Source: Kriegella sp965368185 (GTDB lineage Bacteria; Bacteroidota; Bacteroidia; Flavobacteriales; Flavobacteriaceae). From it: a stretch of DNA of 64,000 nucleotides. The translations under genes were made by a program, and so were the position numbers. Each line of letters begins with the position of its first letter. Within the stretch, counting starts at the first letter, position 1. The stretch spans positions 1-64,000 of the forward strand of contig CBDULZ010000014.1 of the NCBI GenBank assembly GCA_965368185.1, read 5' to 3'. Positions 9,273 through 17,868 of this stretch are shown here, piece after piece. The notes under the pieces were generated by a model that did no database searches, was not told the origin of the DNA, and saw only the letters and a list, made by a program, of their open reading frames with translations.

Positions 9273-10913
9273 ATGAATTCCAACAAAAAGTTAATGTTTC
9301 TTTTAATGCTCCCTATTATTCTTTTTTCCCAACCGGAAATCGAAAAGGTAGCACAATGGACCACACATGAAATTAGCCTGACCGCAAAGGCCAACTACAA
9401 AAATCCCTATACCGATGTCGATGTCTGGGCGATATATACGAATCAAAATGGAGATTCGTTAAAAAGACCGGCTTTCTGGAGCGGTGGAAACAATTGGAAA
9501 CTACGTTTCTCCCCGCCAGATTCCAATATGACATGGTCATGGAAAACTTTTTCCTCAAATCAAAAGGATACAGGTTTGAACGGAAAAGAAGGGGCGTTCA
9601 AATCTATCCCCTACGACGGTACAAACCAACTCACAAAAAACGGTTTGTTAAAAATGTCGGCGAGCCATAGAAACATTGTTCACCAATCGGGGAAATCTTT
9701 TCTTATGGTGGGCGACACGCCATGGGCCATTCCATTTAGGGCAACTAAGGAGCAAGCTAAAATTTATGCCAAAGATCGCCAAAAAAAAGGGTTCAATACG
9801 GCCCTTATGATGACGCTACAACCAGATATCAAGGCCGAAGGGCCTAATGCTAGAAATGTGGAACAAGGGTTTGCGCGCGCCTTTAAAGACCTCTCTAGCG
9901 GACATATCAATGAACTGAACCCCGAATATTTTCAATATTTAGATGAAATAGTAGCTATTTTAATCGCCAATGAAATTGTTCCGGTATATCAGCCCGTGTT
10001 TCATGGTTTCGGCTGGAAAGGCTTGCAGGTATTAGGCTCAAAAATAGAGCCCCACGAATATGTGCGCTATACCAAGTACCTTCTGGCACGGTATGGCAGC
10101 GCACCTGCTTTTTGGCTCATTGCCGCCGATCATGATGCCAATGATCCCGGAGTAACGGAAAGTGGTGCCATGTTACAAGACTGGGATTGCTATCAACAAC
10201 CCACAGGTCTACATTACAACCCTTGTGATGATTTTGTGGCCGAATGGGCGAAAAACGACCCTTCCAAACACTGTATGCATTATAATAAAACCCATCAAAA
10301 AGAGCCGTGGTTGGATTTTCAATGGGCGCAGACGGGACATGGCGGGGATCATCAATACCACAAAGTAGAACGTATGTACGACAACTTGCCTACAAAGGCC
10401 GTAGCGAATGGCGAATCGACCTACGAAGGTATGAACGGCGGAAAAAACGGTCTAGGTTGGTGGCAGGGTGAGGATGCATGGATGCAACTGATACATGGTG
10501 GTACAATGGGAGTAGTCTATGGGGCAGCGGCTTTATGGCAATGGAAAATTACGGCGGAAGAGGCGGGGTGGAACGCTTGGGCCGACCAACCTTTATCCTG
10601 GAAAGAGGCCCTACATCTGGAGGGGTCGACGTATGTGGGACTTATAGGAAAAATTTTGGGAAATATAGATATGTCTCGTATTGAAAAACGGTGGGACCTA
10701 GCCGATGGAAAACCCCTATTGGCCGACGAGGGTCGACTTTATCTGACATATTTTCAAAAAGGCGGTGCGGTAACCATTAAAAACCTACCGAAAAACCTAA
10801 ACTATAGTTGGATAAATCCCAAAACGGGGATTCCCAAATTAAAAGGTATTGCCTCGGAAAATACTTTTAAAGCCCCAGATGAAAGCCCTTGGGTGCTTTT
10901 AATTAGGGAATAG
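9273..10913 (+). CDS. DUF5060/DUF4038 glycoside hydrolase (apiosidase-like)
   Basis: A 546-residue secreted protein. ATG 9273 is preferred over a TTG at 9264 that overlaps the previous stop; it gives a clean signal peptide (residues 1-20, cleaved near FSQ). Residues about 21-105 form a DUF5060 beta-sandwich (WTTHEISLTAKANYKNPYTDVDV), and about 115-430 a DUF4038 TIM barrel with the SGKSFLMVGDTPWAIPFRAT opening and FNTALMMTLQPD. A short putative collagen-binding-like C-terminal beta domain ends at WVLLIRE. Related proteins include GH140 apiosidases of pectin (RG-II) degradation, but many DUF4038 proteins have other or unknown substrates. It is coupled to the Tat-exported isomerase-like gene. 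Confidence 0.82.
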   Translation: MNSNKKLMFLLMLPIILFSQPEIEKVAQWTTHEISLTAKANYKNPYTDVDVWAIYTNQNGDSLKRPAFWSGGNNWKLRFSPPDSNMTWSWKTFSSNQKDTGLNGKEGAFKSIPYDGTNQLTKNGLLKMSASHRNIVHQSGKSFLMVGDTPWAIPFRATKEQAKIYAKDRQKKGFNTALMMTLQPDIKAEGPNARNVEQGFARAFKDLSSGHINELNPEYFQYLDEIVAILIANEIVPVYQPVFHGFGWKGLQVLGSKIEPHEYVRYTKYLLARYGSAPAFWLIAADHDANDPGVTESGAMLQDWDCYQQPTGLHYNPCDDFVAEWAKNDPSKHCMHYNKTHQKEPWLDFQWAQTGHGGDHQYHKVERMYDNLPTKAVANGESTYEGMNGGKNGLGWWQGEDAWMQLIHGGTMGVVYGAAALWQWKITAEEAGWNAWADQPLSWKEALHLEGSTYVGLIGKILGNIDMSRIEKRWDLADGKPLLADEGRLYLTYFQKGGAVTIKNLPKNLNYSWINPKTGIPKLKGIASENTFKAPDESPWVLLIRE

Positions 10914-10916
10914 CAA

Positions 10917-12788
10917 TCAGGCTGTAACCTTTTCGTCATCATCCCCATCATCTTCATTGGTTTCGTCAACATCGAACATTTTGCCTAAATAAACCAAATG
11001 GTACCCTTCCTTAATGTCATCAAACTCTGTACTGAATGATGAAATTATCTTCAAATCGTTTTCCGGTGTTTTCAAAAAAATTGGCACAATATGGTCTTCA
11101 CCCTTCGAAATCTCGATAAGGCCCTCATAATGATCCTTGCTTTTAACCGCAATTTCATGTATGGCGGGATAATTGCGCGCCGCCTCCATAATTCTGATAA
11201 AATCGTCGGTATGCGAAAATAGCCCCTCCTTAGGAGTGTTCTCGGGGTCGTTCATTTCATCCGTATTCACCAATCGAAATGAGCCATGCTCACCAAATTG
11301 TTTTTTAAATTTATCAATGGCATATTTGTTAATATCGGAGTTTCCAGTAAGCGCCATTAGATAACCCACATCGTTCAGCTCAATATTATCGGTAAGTGTA
11401 TCAGAATAGATATTGGCGACAAATGCTTCAAGTCCCAGCTTTTTAGCCTTGCTGATATTGGTCTGGTTGTTATCTATCAACACTACATGACGGTCGTTCT
11501 TATTGAGATAATCCGCTATAAGACGCGAGACCTTAGAGGCTCCAATAATTAAAATGCCCTCTGATTTTCGCAAGAATACGCCTATAATTTTAGCGAAGAA
11601 CCTAGCAGTAGTCGCATTGAGCAAAACAGTACCCAAAACAATCATAAAAACGAGCGGGGTAATATATTCTGCCCCCGGTTCTCCTTTTTGTAATAGCTTA
11701 GACCCAAAAAGCGAGGCAATACCTGCGGCAACAATACCCCGTGGGCCCACCCATCCTATAAAAAGTTTCTCGTTCAATTTCAAATTCGACCCCGAAGCGC
11801 TCAGAAAAACTCCCAAGGGCCGAATTAAAAAGACAATAATCACGAATAACAAAACAGTTTTCCAGTTATATATCAATTCTAAATCGGCCAAATTGATGTT
11901 TGCCGCCAATAAAATAAAAAGTATGGAAATCAGCAGAACACTAAGTGATTCCTTAAAATAAAGTAGTTCCTTTATATTGGGAAGGTCTGTATTTCCCATT
12001 ACCATTCCCATTACCACAACTGCCAACAACCCTGATTCGTGGGCAAAGACGTCTGACATAACAAAAACCAACAAGACTACGGAAAGGGAAACTACATTAA
12101 GCAGGTAATGGGGTACAAAGTTTTTTTTGATGACGAATGCCAAAGCATGTGCAAACGTGAAGCCGAACGTAAAGCCAAACAACAAAATCTTACCAAACTC
12201 AATAAGGGCGGTCATCGTGTAGGCCTGCCCCTCCCCAACACTTATAAACTCAAAGACTAAAACTGCTGCCAATGCCCCGATTGGATCAATGAGAATACCC
12301 TCCCACTTTAAAACGGCCGAAACATCCTTTTTTAAAGGAATATTTCTCAAAATCGGTGTTATCACCGTCGGCCCCGTAACGATTATTAAAGCAGAGAATA
12401 AAAACGAAATCTGCCAGCTAAGACCAAAAATATAATGGGCTGCAATACCGGCCGCAAAAAAGGTGACCAAACTTCCTAAGGTTATCAATTTAGTGATAAC
12501 CGGCCCTACGTTGCGTATTTCAGAGCGTTTTAAGGTCAATCCTCCCTCAAAAAGAATAATACTTATGGCCAATGAAACAAAATAATAGAGTCCTTCCCCC
12601 GGAAAAAGTCCTTTATCCCCATTCCAAATGGGTTCTATTAGTTTGTGGCCATCTTCAGTAAACATTGTTGCAATAGGGCCCACCAACAAACCAATCAGAA
12701 TTAAGGGCAAAATGGCCGGCAATTTTAACCGCCAGGCCACCCATTGGGCAATAATTCCTAAAATAATGATTCCGGCTAGTTCTATCAT
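10917..12788 (-). CDS. Cation:proton antiporter (CPA family) with TrkA-N domain
   Basis: A 623-residue inner-membrane antiporter. The first 390 residues contain 12-13 hydrophobic helices of the Na+/H+ exchanger domain, including SIILFEGGLTLKR, LIVTGPTVITPILR, the WEGILIDPIGALAAVLVFE ion-binding helix, and FIGWVGPRGIVAAGIASLF. A Rossmann TrkA-N domain follows from about residue 400 (EGILIIGASKVSRLIADYLN), then a region resembling a TrkA-C domain and a very acidic tail (DDGDDDEK). The TrkA part probably gates transport by nucleotide. The ion specificity (Na+ or K+) is not readable. Its 3' end is 3 bases from the convergent glycosidase gene. Confidence 0.93.
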   Translation of the reverse strand: MIELAGIIILGIIAQWVAWRLKLPAILPLILIGLLVGPIATMFTEDGHKLIEPIWNGDKGLFPGEGLYYFVSLAISIILFEGGLTLKRSEIRNVGPVITKLITLGSLVTFFAAGIAAHYIFGLSWQISFLFSALIIVTGPTVITPILRNIPLKKDVSAVLKWEGILIDPIGALAAVLVFEFISVGEGQAYTMTALIEFGKILLFGFTFGFTFAHALAFVIKKNFVPHYLLNVVSLSVVLLVFVMSDVFAHESGLLAVVVMGMVMGNTDLPNIKELLYFKESLSVLLISILFILLAANINLADLELIYNWKTVLLFVIIVFLIRPLGVFLSASGSNLKLNEKLFIGWVGPRGIVAAGIASLFGSKLLQKGEPGAEYITPLVFMIVLGTVLLNATTARFFAKIIGVFLRKSEGILIIGASKVSRLIADYLNKNDRHVVLIDNNQTNISKAKKLGLEAFVANIYSDTLTDNIELNDVGYLMALTGNSDINKYAIDKFKKQFGEHGSFRLVNTDEMNDPENTPKEGLFSHTDDFIRIMEAARNYPAIHEIAVKSKDHYEGLIEISKGEDHIVPIFLKTPENDLKIISSFSTEFDDIKEGYHLVYLGKMFDVDETNEDDGDDDEKVTA

Positions 12789-12887
12789 TCGTTTCAGTTT
12801 ATAGGTGCAAGGTAAATACTACACTCGAAAAATAATGTTTTTATTCATAACCCTATCATAATCCTCCTAAATTTCGGTTCTTAATTA

Positions 12888-12918
12888 TTGTAGTACCTTG
12901 GGCCATCGATTATTTTTG
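12888..12918 (+). promoter_or_regulatory. Bacteroidota promoter TTG-N20-TATTTTTG before the universal stress gene
   Basis: TTG at 12888-12890 and TATTTTTG at 12911-12918 are separated by 20 bases, the expected -33/-7 spacing. The ATG follows the -7 element by one base, so transcription would start at or next to the start codon. Confidence 0.6.
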
Positions 12919-12919
12919 A

Positions 12920-13777
12920 ATGGACACCGAGGTCAAACCTTTTAAAACCATCTTATTCGGATTTGCATTTTCACCCTCCTTGAAGGTAAATGTGCTCGAG
13001 ACCACGCGTATAGCACATTTTTTCGGTGCAAGGCTAATTTTATTACACGTAGGTGAAAAAACCATCGAAAAATCAAATGCTATCGATGCACTGTTATCAG
13101 AAGTAGAACATTCTGAACTTGGGGTCGAAATACAATGGAAAAGCGGAAACCCATTTAGAGTTATGTTAGAAACTTGCAAGGGTTCGAATATCGATTTGCT
13201 GATTCTAGGAGCCGTACAACACGAAAATCTCTTTCGATTCTATGTAGGCTCCATAGCTAGAAAGTTAACGCGAAAAGTACGTTGTTCCGTTTTATTACTG
13301 ATCAAACCTTCGGCAGTCCGTATTCCCTGTAAACATATCGTTGTGAATGGGGTAGATGCCCCCGAAACACCCTTGGCGATTACCACAGCTTTCTATGTAG
13401 CCAACGTGCTCGGTGCACAACAACTAACGGTAGTGGAAGAAATCTTGCAAAAAGAGCTTCATGTGTCCGTTGAAGATGACAGATCGCTTAAAAAAGCCAA
13501 CATTATGAAAGAACGACTCAAACATCGAGAAGAATCTAGAGTACGCAAAATAATCGCCGAACTGCCCGAAGTCTTGAAAAAGGATGTCGCGATAAAAACG
13601 CAAAGTATATTTGGCAGGCACGGCTATTCTATTGGCCATTATGCCGAAGTGATTCGGGCCGACCTTTTAGTTATGAACGCCCCTACAAAGACAGGTCTGT
13701 TGGATCGCATATTCACGCATGATATCGAGTATATTCTTTCAGATTTACCTACCGACTTGTTAATCGTAAGAAACTGA
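12920..13777 (+). CDS. Tandem universal stress protein (two UspA domains)
   Basis: A 285-residue cytoplasmic protein with two UspA folds (about residues 8-130 and 137-284). The first domain keeps the IDLLILGA strand and the YVGSIARKL end of the nucleotide loop, but the usual G-x2-G-x9-G(S/T) pattern is broken: after G97 the second glycine is Gln100, while G110-S111 remain. The second domain (ADLLVMNAPTKTGLLDRIF) also lacks it, so ATP binding may be weak or lost. The SulP transporter starts one base after the stop, so the protein probably serves or regulates that transporter. A strong promoter match overlaps the start. Confidence 0.88.
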   Translation: MDTEVKPFKTILFGFAFSPSLKVNVLETTRIAHFFGARLILLHVGEKTIEKSNAIDALLSEVEHSELGVEIQWKSGNPFRVMLETCKGSNIDLLILGAVQHENLFRFYVGSIARKLTRKVRCSVLLLIKPSAVRIPCKHIVVNGVDAPETPLAITTAFYVANVLGAQQLTVVEEILQKELHVSVEDDRSLKKANIMKERLKHREESRVRKIIAELPEVLKKDVAIKTQSIFGRHGYSIGHYAEVIRADLLVMNAPTKTGLLDRIFTHDIEYILSDLPTDLLIVRN

Positions 13778-13778
13778 T

Positions 13779-15986
13779 TTGTCTCCAAAAACCGACCACA
13801 CCAAAAATTTTGTAAAAACCTTGCCCAAGAATATTTTCTCGGGATTTGTCGTTTCCCTCATTGCGCTTCCATTGGGCCTCGGTTTGGCCCTGGCAAGCGA
13901 AGCTCCTCCAATATCCGGTATTATTGCGGCCGTTGTCGGAGGTTTAGTGGTTGCCGTTCTAGGCGGATCGAACGTCACCATTACCGGGCCGGGTAATGGT
14001 ATGGCCATCGTGTTGTTGACCTCAATTACCACCCTAGGTGAGGGTGACATGTACCAAGGCTACTTATTTACCCTAGCCGCTATCGTGGTTTCAGGGGCAG
14101 TACAGATACTTCTCGGTTTTCTAAGAATGGGCAAATTAGCCAACTTTTTCCCTGCATCGGCTATTGAGGGAATGTTGGCGGCCATCGGTCTGGGCATCCT
14201 CTCGAAACAATTCCACGTCATGATCGGCAATAATGACATCAATGGGGGCATAGCCGAACTACTGGGATGGATTCCGCAAGGCCTTTTCAATCTATTCAAA
14301 ACGGATGACCCCTCGGTCCTGGTCGCGGCCTGTATCGGTTTCCTAAGTCTTTTAATCATGTTCCTTTACCCCAAGATAAGAAATAGGTACTTTCAATTGA
14401 TTCCCGCTCCAATGTGGATAATTATTCTAACCGTAGGTGCTCCTTTCTTGCTTTCATCATTTAATATTCCCTACCCTTTGAATGCCAATTTTCTGGTCGA
14501 TATTCCCGATAATATCGTCGCTAGTTTAGCCTTTCCCGATTTTTCCAAGGTCTTTCATTTTGATTTTACTGTGGCCGTTTTTGGAATTACCCTTATCGCC
14601 AGCATCGAATCGTTGCTCAGTATCAAGGCAGTCGATAAACTAGACCCCTTAAACCGAAGATCTAATACGAACAAAGACCTTAAGGCATTGGGCGCTGCTA
14701 CTATGGCAAGCGGTTTTTTAGGCGGTATCAACGTTGTTACGGTAATCGCCCGAAGTTCGGTAAATGTCAACAACGGGGCCACCAACCGTTCGGCTAATTT
14801 TTTCCATGCCCTGTTTTTGGGCACCTTTGTACTACTGTTCCAAGATGTTCTGAAAAAAATTCCCTTAGCGGCTTTGGCCGCCATCTTGGTATATACCGGG
14901 TATAAATTAGCAACTCCAAAAACGCTCAAAAAGGTAGCCCTCATAGGGAAAGAGCAGATTGCTATCTTTCTGGCCACTCTATTGACAACGCTCTTTACCA
15001 ACCTCATCACAGGCATTAGCGTGGGAATTCTAATTACGTTCATCATCCATATTTTAATTAACAAAAGCTTTTCACTCTTTTTGGGCCATATCACAAAACC
15101 GAACATACTGATGTACAGAGAAAATGATGGGGGCAATTTCTATATAAGCGTAAAGTATTTCTGTAGCTTTCTTAACTTTTATAAACTAAAAAATAAATTG
15201 GACATGGTTCCTGAGAACCAAGACGTGGTCTTGGATTTCTCAATGTGTAATTTTGTGGACCATACGGTAATGGAAGGGCTTGAGAACTATTCAGAGACCT
15301 TTGCAAAAAAAAGCGGAAGTATTGAAGTTATCGGTCTTGACAAGCACGGTACTTACTCAAAACATCCATCCGCCATTCGAAAAATCATCCCCTTGGCCAA
15401 ATTGAACCCCATCGAGCGTTTTTATACCAAACGTCAGGAGTTGCTGAAGACCACCGCTCAAGAGTACCACTGGAATTATACCCCTAAGAAAAATACCGAG
15501 ACCCGCTTTTTACGCGATTTTATTTTTTTCAGGACCCGACAGATTCCCTATCTGTACAATACCTTGGAAGAGAACCAAAAGGGGATTAAAGTAATCGATG
15601 TAGATTTTACCGAAGGCGCATTTATTGCTCGGGAAGAGGTTAAGACGACTGTAATGCATATTGAAATGGCTAAAAAAATTCCTGTTTTTGTTTTAGATAA
15701 GGAGGGCTTGCTTGATTTTATCTATAACCTGGCCGGTTTTAAGGATATCGACATCCAAGACCATCCTGACTTCAACAAAAGATTTTTTCTAAGCGGTGAG
15801 AACAGGCCGGCAATTCAGCAGTTGTTCAGTGATGAACTTATTCTTTTTTTCGAAAGCAATCCCTATTATCATGTAGAATCGAACGGCAATTCCCTGCTTA
15901 TCCTTAAAAAGGAACGCCTTCTGAGCGTTCAGGAGATAAAGGCCATGATTTACTTTGGTCAGCAGCTGCATCGGTTGATGCAATAA
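13779..15986 (+). CDS. SulP/SLC26-family inorganic anion transporter with STAS domain and C-terminal extension
   Basis: A 735-residue inner-membrane protein. The SulP core (about residues 15-425) has the expected opening FSGFVVSLIALPLGLGLALASEAPP, the GSNVTITGPGNGMAIVL segment, and ARSSVNVNNGATNRSA near residue 325. A cytoplasmic STAS domain follows (about 440-545, with VVLDFSMCNFVDHTVMEGL). The last 165 residues are an extension not needed for transport in typical SulP proteins; its final segment (FFLSGENRPAIQQLFSDEL to the end) looks like a separate small alpha/beta domain. Substrate could be sulfate, bicarbonate or another anion. TTG start directly after the UspA stop fixes coupling. Confidence 0.92.
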   Translation: MSPKTDHTKNFVKTLPKNIFSGFVVSLIALPLGLGLALASEAPPISGIIAAVVGGLVVAVLGGSNVTITGPGNGMAIVLLTSITTLGEGDMYQGYLFTLAAIVVSGAVQILLGFLRMGKLANFFPASAIEGMLAAIGLGILSKQFHVMIGNNDINGGIAELLGWIPQGLFNLFKTDDPSVLVAACIGFLSLLIMFLYPKIRNRYFQLIPAPMWIIILTVGAPFLLSSFNIPYPLNANFLVDIPDNIVASLAFPDFSKVFHFDFTVAVFGITLIASIESLLSIKAVDKLDPLNRRSNTNKDLKALGAATMASGFLGGINVVTVIARSSVNVNNGATNRSANFFHALFLGTFVLLFQDVLKKIPLAALAAILVYTGYKLATPKTLKKVALIGKEQIAIFLATLLTTLFTNLITGISVGILITFIIHILINKSFSLFLGHITKPNILMYRENDGGNFYISVKYFCSFLNFYKLKNKLDMVPENQDVVLDFSMCNFVDHTVMEGLENYSETFAKKSGSIEVIGLDKHGTYSKHPSAIRKIIPLAKLNPIERFYTKRQELLKTTAQEYHWNYTPKKNTETRFLRDFIFFRTRQIPYLYNTLEENQKGIKVIDVDFTEGAFIAREEVKTTVMHIEMAKKIPVFVLDKEGLLDFIYNLAGFKDIDIQDHPDFNKRFFLSGENRPAIQQLFSDELILFFESNPYYHVESNGNSLLILKKERLLSVQEIKAMIYFGQQLHRLMQ

Positions 15987-16088
15987 GCCTCCCGGCCTAG
16001 CCCAAAAATTGTAGAAACCGGGATAGTATTGTTAAAAAATTCTTAGATATTCGAGTAACCCTTTTCCTTTTCATAATTTGCAGCCTTT

Positions 16089-16096
16089 TATTTTTG
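16089..16096 (+). promoter_or_regulatory. Candidate -7 element before the MBL-fold hydrolase gene
   Basis: TATTTTTG ends 6 bases before the ATG at 16103. No well-spaced TTG is seen upstream. If used, the leader would be only a few bases long. Confidence 0.38.
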
Positions 16097-16102
16097 TTAT
16101 AA

Positions 16103-16963
16103 ATGAAATTATATCCCGTTGAGACTGGAAATTTTAAGTTGGATGGCGGCGCTATGTTCGGGGTGGTACCCAAAACGATATGGAATAGAAGCAACCCGGC
16201 AGACGCTAACAACCTAATCGATATGGCCGCTCGAAGCCTTTTGATAGAAGACGGTGACAGACTGATTCTTATCGACACCGGCATGGGTAACAAACAATCC
16301 GATAAATTCTTTGGCTATTACTATCGCTGGGGTGATTATACGATTGACAATTCATTGCATAAACTAGGCTTTCATAGGGATGATATTACCGATGTTTTTT
16401 TAACACACCTCCATTTTGATCATTGTGGCGGGTGTATTCAGTGGAACAAAGATAGAACGGGTTATGAACCTGCATTTAAAAATGCGGCGTTCTGGACGAA
16501 TGAAGATCATTGGGAATGGGCTACAAAACCCAATGCCAGGGAAAAAGCCTCTTTTCTAAAGGAAAACCTCCTGCCCATGAAGGAAAGTGGACAGTTGAAA
16601 TTTATAAAGAAAGGCAACGACACCTTTTTAGAAACCTCCGAACTGGGTTTTGGTATCCTTTTTGTTGATGGTCATACCGAAAAGCAAATGTTGCCACAAA
16701 TTGAGTATCAAGGTAAAACCATTGTTTTTGTAGCCGATCTGATTCCTACGGTCGGTCATATTCCATTACCTTATGTAATGGGCTACGATACGAGACCCTT
16801 GTTAACGCTTAATGAAAAAAGAGACTTTCTGAACAAGGCGGAGGAAAAGCAATTTTACCTGTTTTTTGAACACGATGCACACAATGAAATCTGCACTTTA
16901 CAGTCCACAGAAAAGGGAATCCGCCCTGATGACATATATAATTTCCATGAGCTTTTCCTGTAA
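16103..16963 (+). CDS. MBL-fold metallohydrolase, lactonase-like
   Basis: A 286-residue cytoplasmic metallo-beta-lactamase-fold enzyme. The dinuclear zinc motif HLHFDH is at residues 102-107 (TH-L-H-F-D-H-CGG). Further ligands are His in FVDGHTEKQ (about residue 193), Asp in FVADLIPT, and a C-terminal FFEHDAHNE. The spacing and the RSLLIEDGDRLILIDTGMG opening resemble N-acyl homoserine lactonase and related quorum-quenching or lactone hydrolases, but the substrate is unproven. There is no signal peptide. The next gene, an exported SMP-30-like lactonase, starts inside its 3' end, so both are made together. Confidence 0.87.
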   Translation: MKLYPVETGNFKLDGGAMFGVVPKTIWNRSNPADANNLIDMAARSLLIEDGDRLILIDTGMGNKQSDKFFGYYYRWGDYTIDNSLHKLGFHRDDITDVFLTHLHFDHCGGCIQWNKDRTGYEPAFKNAAFWTNEDHWEWATKPNAREKASFLKENLLPMKESGQLKFIKKGNDTFLETSELGFGILFVDGHTEKQMLPQIEYQGKTIVFVADLIPTVGHIPLPYVMGYDTRPLLTLNEKRDFLNKAEEKQFYLFFEHDAHNEICTLQSTEKGIRPDDIYNFHELFL

Positions 16964-17852
16964 GTCCTTTTCAAAAATACTAATTGGTATTTGTTTTGTG
17001 GCTTTGAGCACTATTGTAGAAGCGCAACAAGGTCAAAGTACAGACTTGACTCCTGAATATTCCTTTACCAAAGGCATTGAGGGCCCTGCTGTAGATAAGG
17101 AAGGCAACCTCTATGCGGTCAATTTTAGGAAAGAAGGAACAATAGGAATCGTATACGAAAATGGTGAAGTTGCTGTTTTTACTGAGCTTCCCGAAGGAAG
17201 CATTGGCAACGGCATCCGATTTGACCAAAATGGGAACATGTTCATTGCAGATTATGTGAAACACATCGTGTATCGCATCGAAAAGGGTTCAACCCAACCC
17301 ATGGTCTGGGCCTACAATCCCGAGATGAGCCAACCGAACGATTTGGCAATTGCACCGAATGGCACCATATACCTTAGCGACCCCAATTGGAACGAAGGTA
17401 CGGGGCGCATATGGATGATCAACGACTTAAAAGAAATCATAGTACTTGAAGAAAATATGGGTACGACCAATGGTATTGAAGTGAGTCCCGATGGAAAAAA
17501 ACTCTATGTAAACGAGTCGGTTCAAGGTAATGTCTGGGAGTATGACATTCACAAAGACGGAAGTCTTTCCAACAAGACCAAGTTCATTTCTTTTAATGAT
17601 TTCGGCATGGACGGCATGCGGTGCGATAATCAAGGTAATTTATATATTACCCGTTATGATAAAGGCACGGTTGTTATTGTATCACCCACTGCCAAAATCA
17701 TAAAGGAGGTACAATTAAAGGGAAAGAAGCCATCAAATATTACCTTTGGGGGCAAAAATGGCAAAACTTGTTTTGTGACCATGGCTGACCGAGGTTGTTT
17801 CGAAACATTTGCCGCCCTAAATTCAGGCGCGTTTTATCAAAAAACACACTAA
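16947..17852 (+). CDS. Exported SMP-30/gluconolactonase-like beta-propeller protein
   Basis: A 301-residue protein. ATG 16947 is chosen because it puts a clean signal peptide at the N terminus (SFSCKSFSKILIGICFVALS, cleaved near VEAQ); ATGs at 16929 and 16866 also read in frame. The mature protein is a six-bladed propeller of the SMP-30/LRE class: FTKGIEGPAVDKEGNLYAVNF carries the first metal-ligand Glu, GIRFDQNGNMFIADY and PNDLAIAPNGTIYLSDPNW the Asn and substrate side, and EVSPDGKKLYVNE the next blade. It likely opens a sugar lactone in the periplasm. It overlaps the MBL-fold gene by 17 bases and precedes the S8 protease by 16. Confidence 0.85.
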   Translation: MSFSCKSFSKILIGICFVALSTIVEAQQGQSTDLTPEYSFTKGIEGPAVDKEGNLYAVNFRKEGTIGIVYENGEVAVFTELPEGSIGNGIRFDQNGNMFIADYVKHIVYRIEKGSTQPMVWAYNPEMSQPNDLAIAPNGTIYLSDPNWNEGTGRIWMINDLKEIIVLEENMGTTNGIEVSPDGKKLYVNESVQGNVWEYDIHKDGSLSNKTKFISFNDFGMDGMRCDNQGNLYITRYDKGTVVIVSPTAKIIKEVQLKGKKPSNITFGGKNGKTCFVTMADRGCFETFAALNSGAFYQKTH

Positions 17853-17868
17853 CTTAATATTATATAAA

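Noticed and set aside
14555..15136. 193-codon open frame on the minus strand
   Set aside because: It is antisense to the SulP gene and has no recognisable domain or start context.
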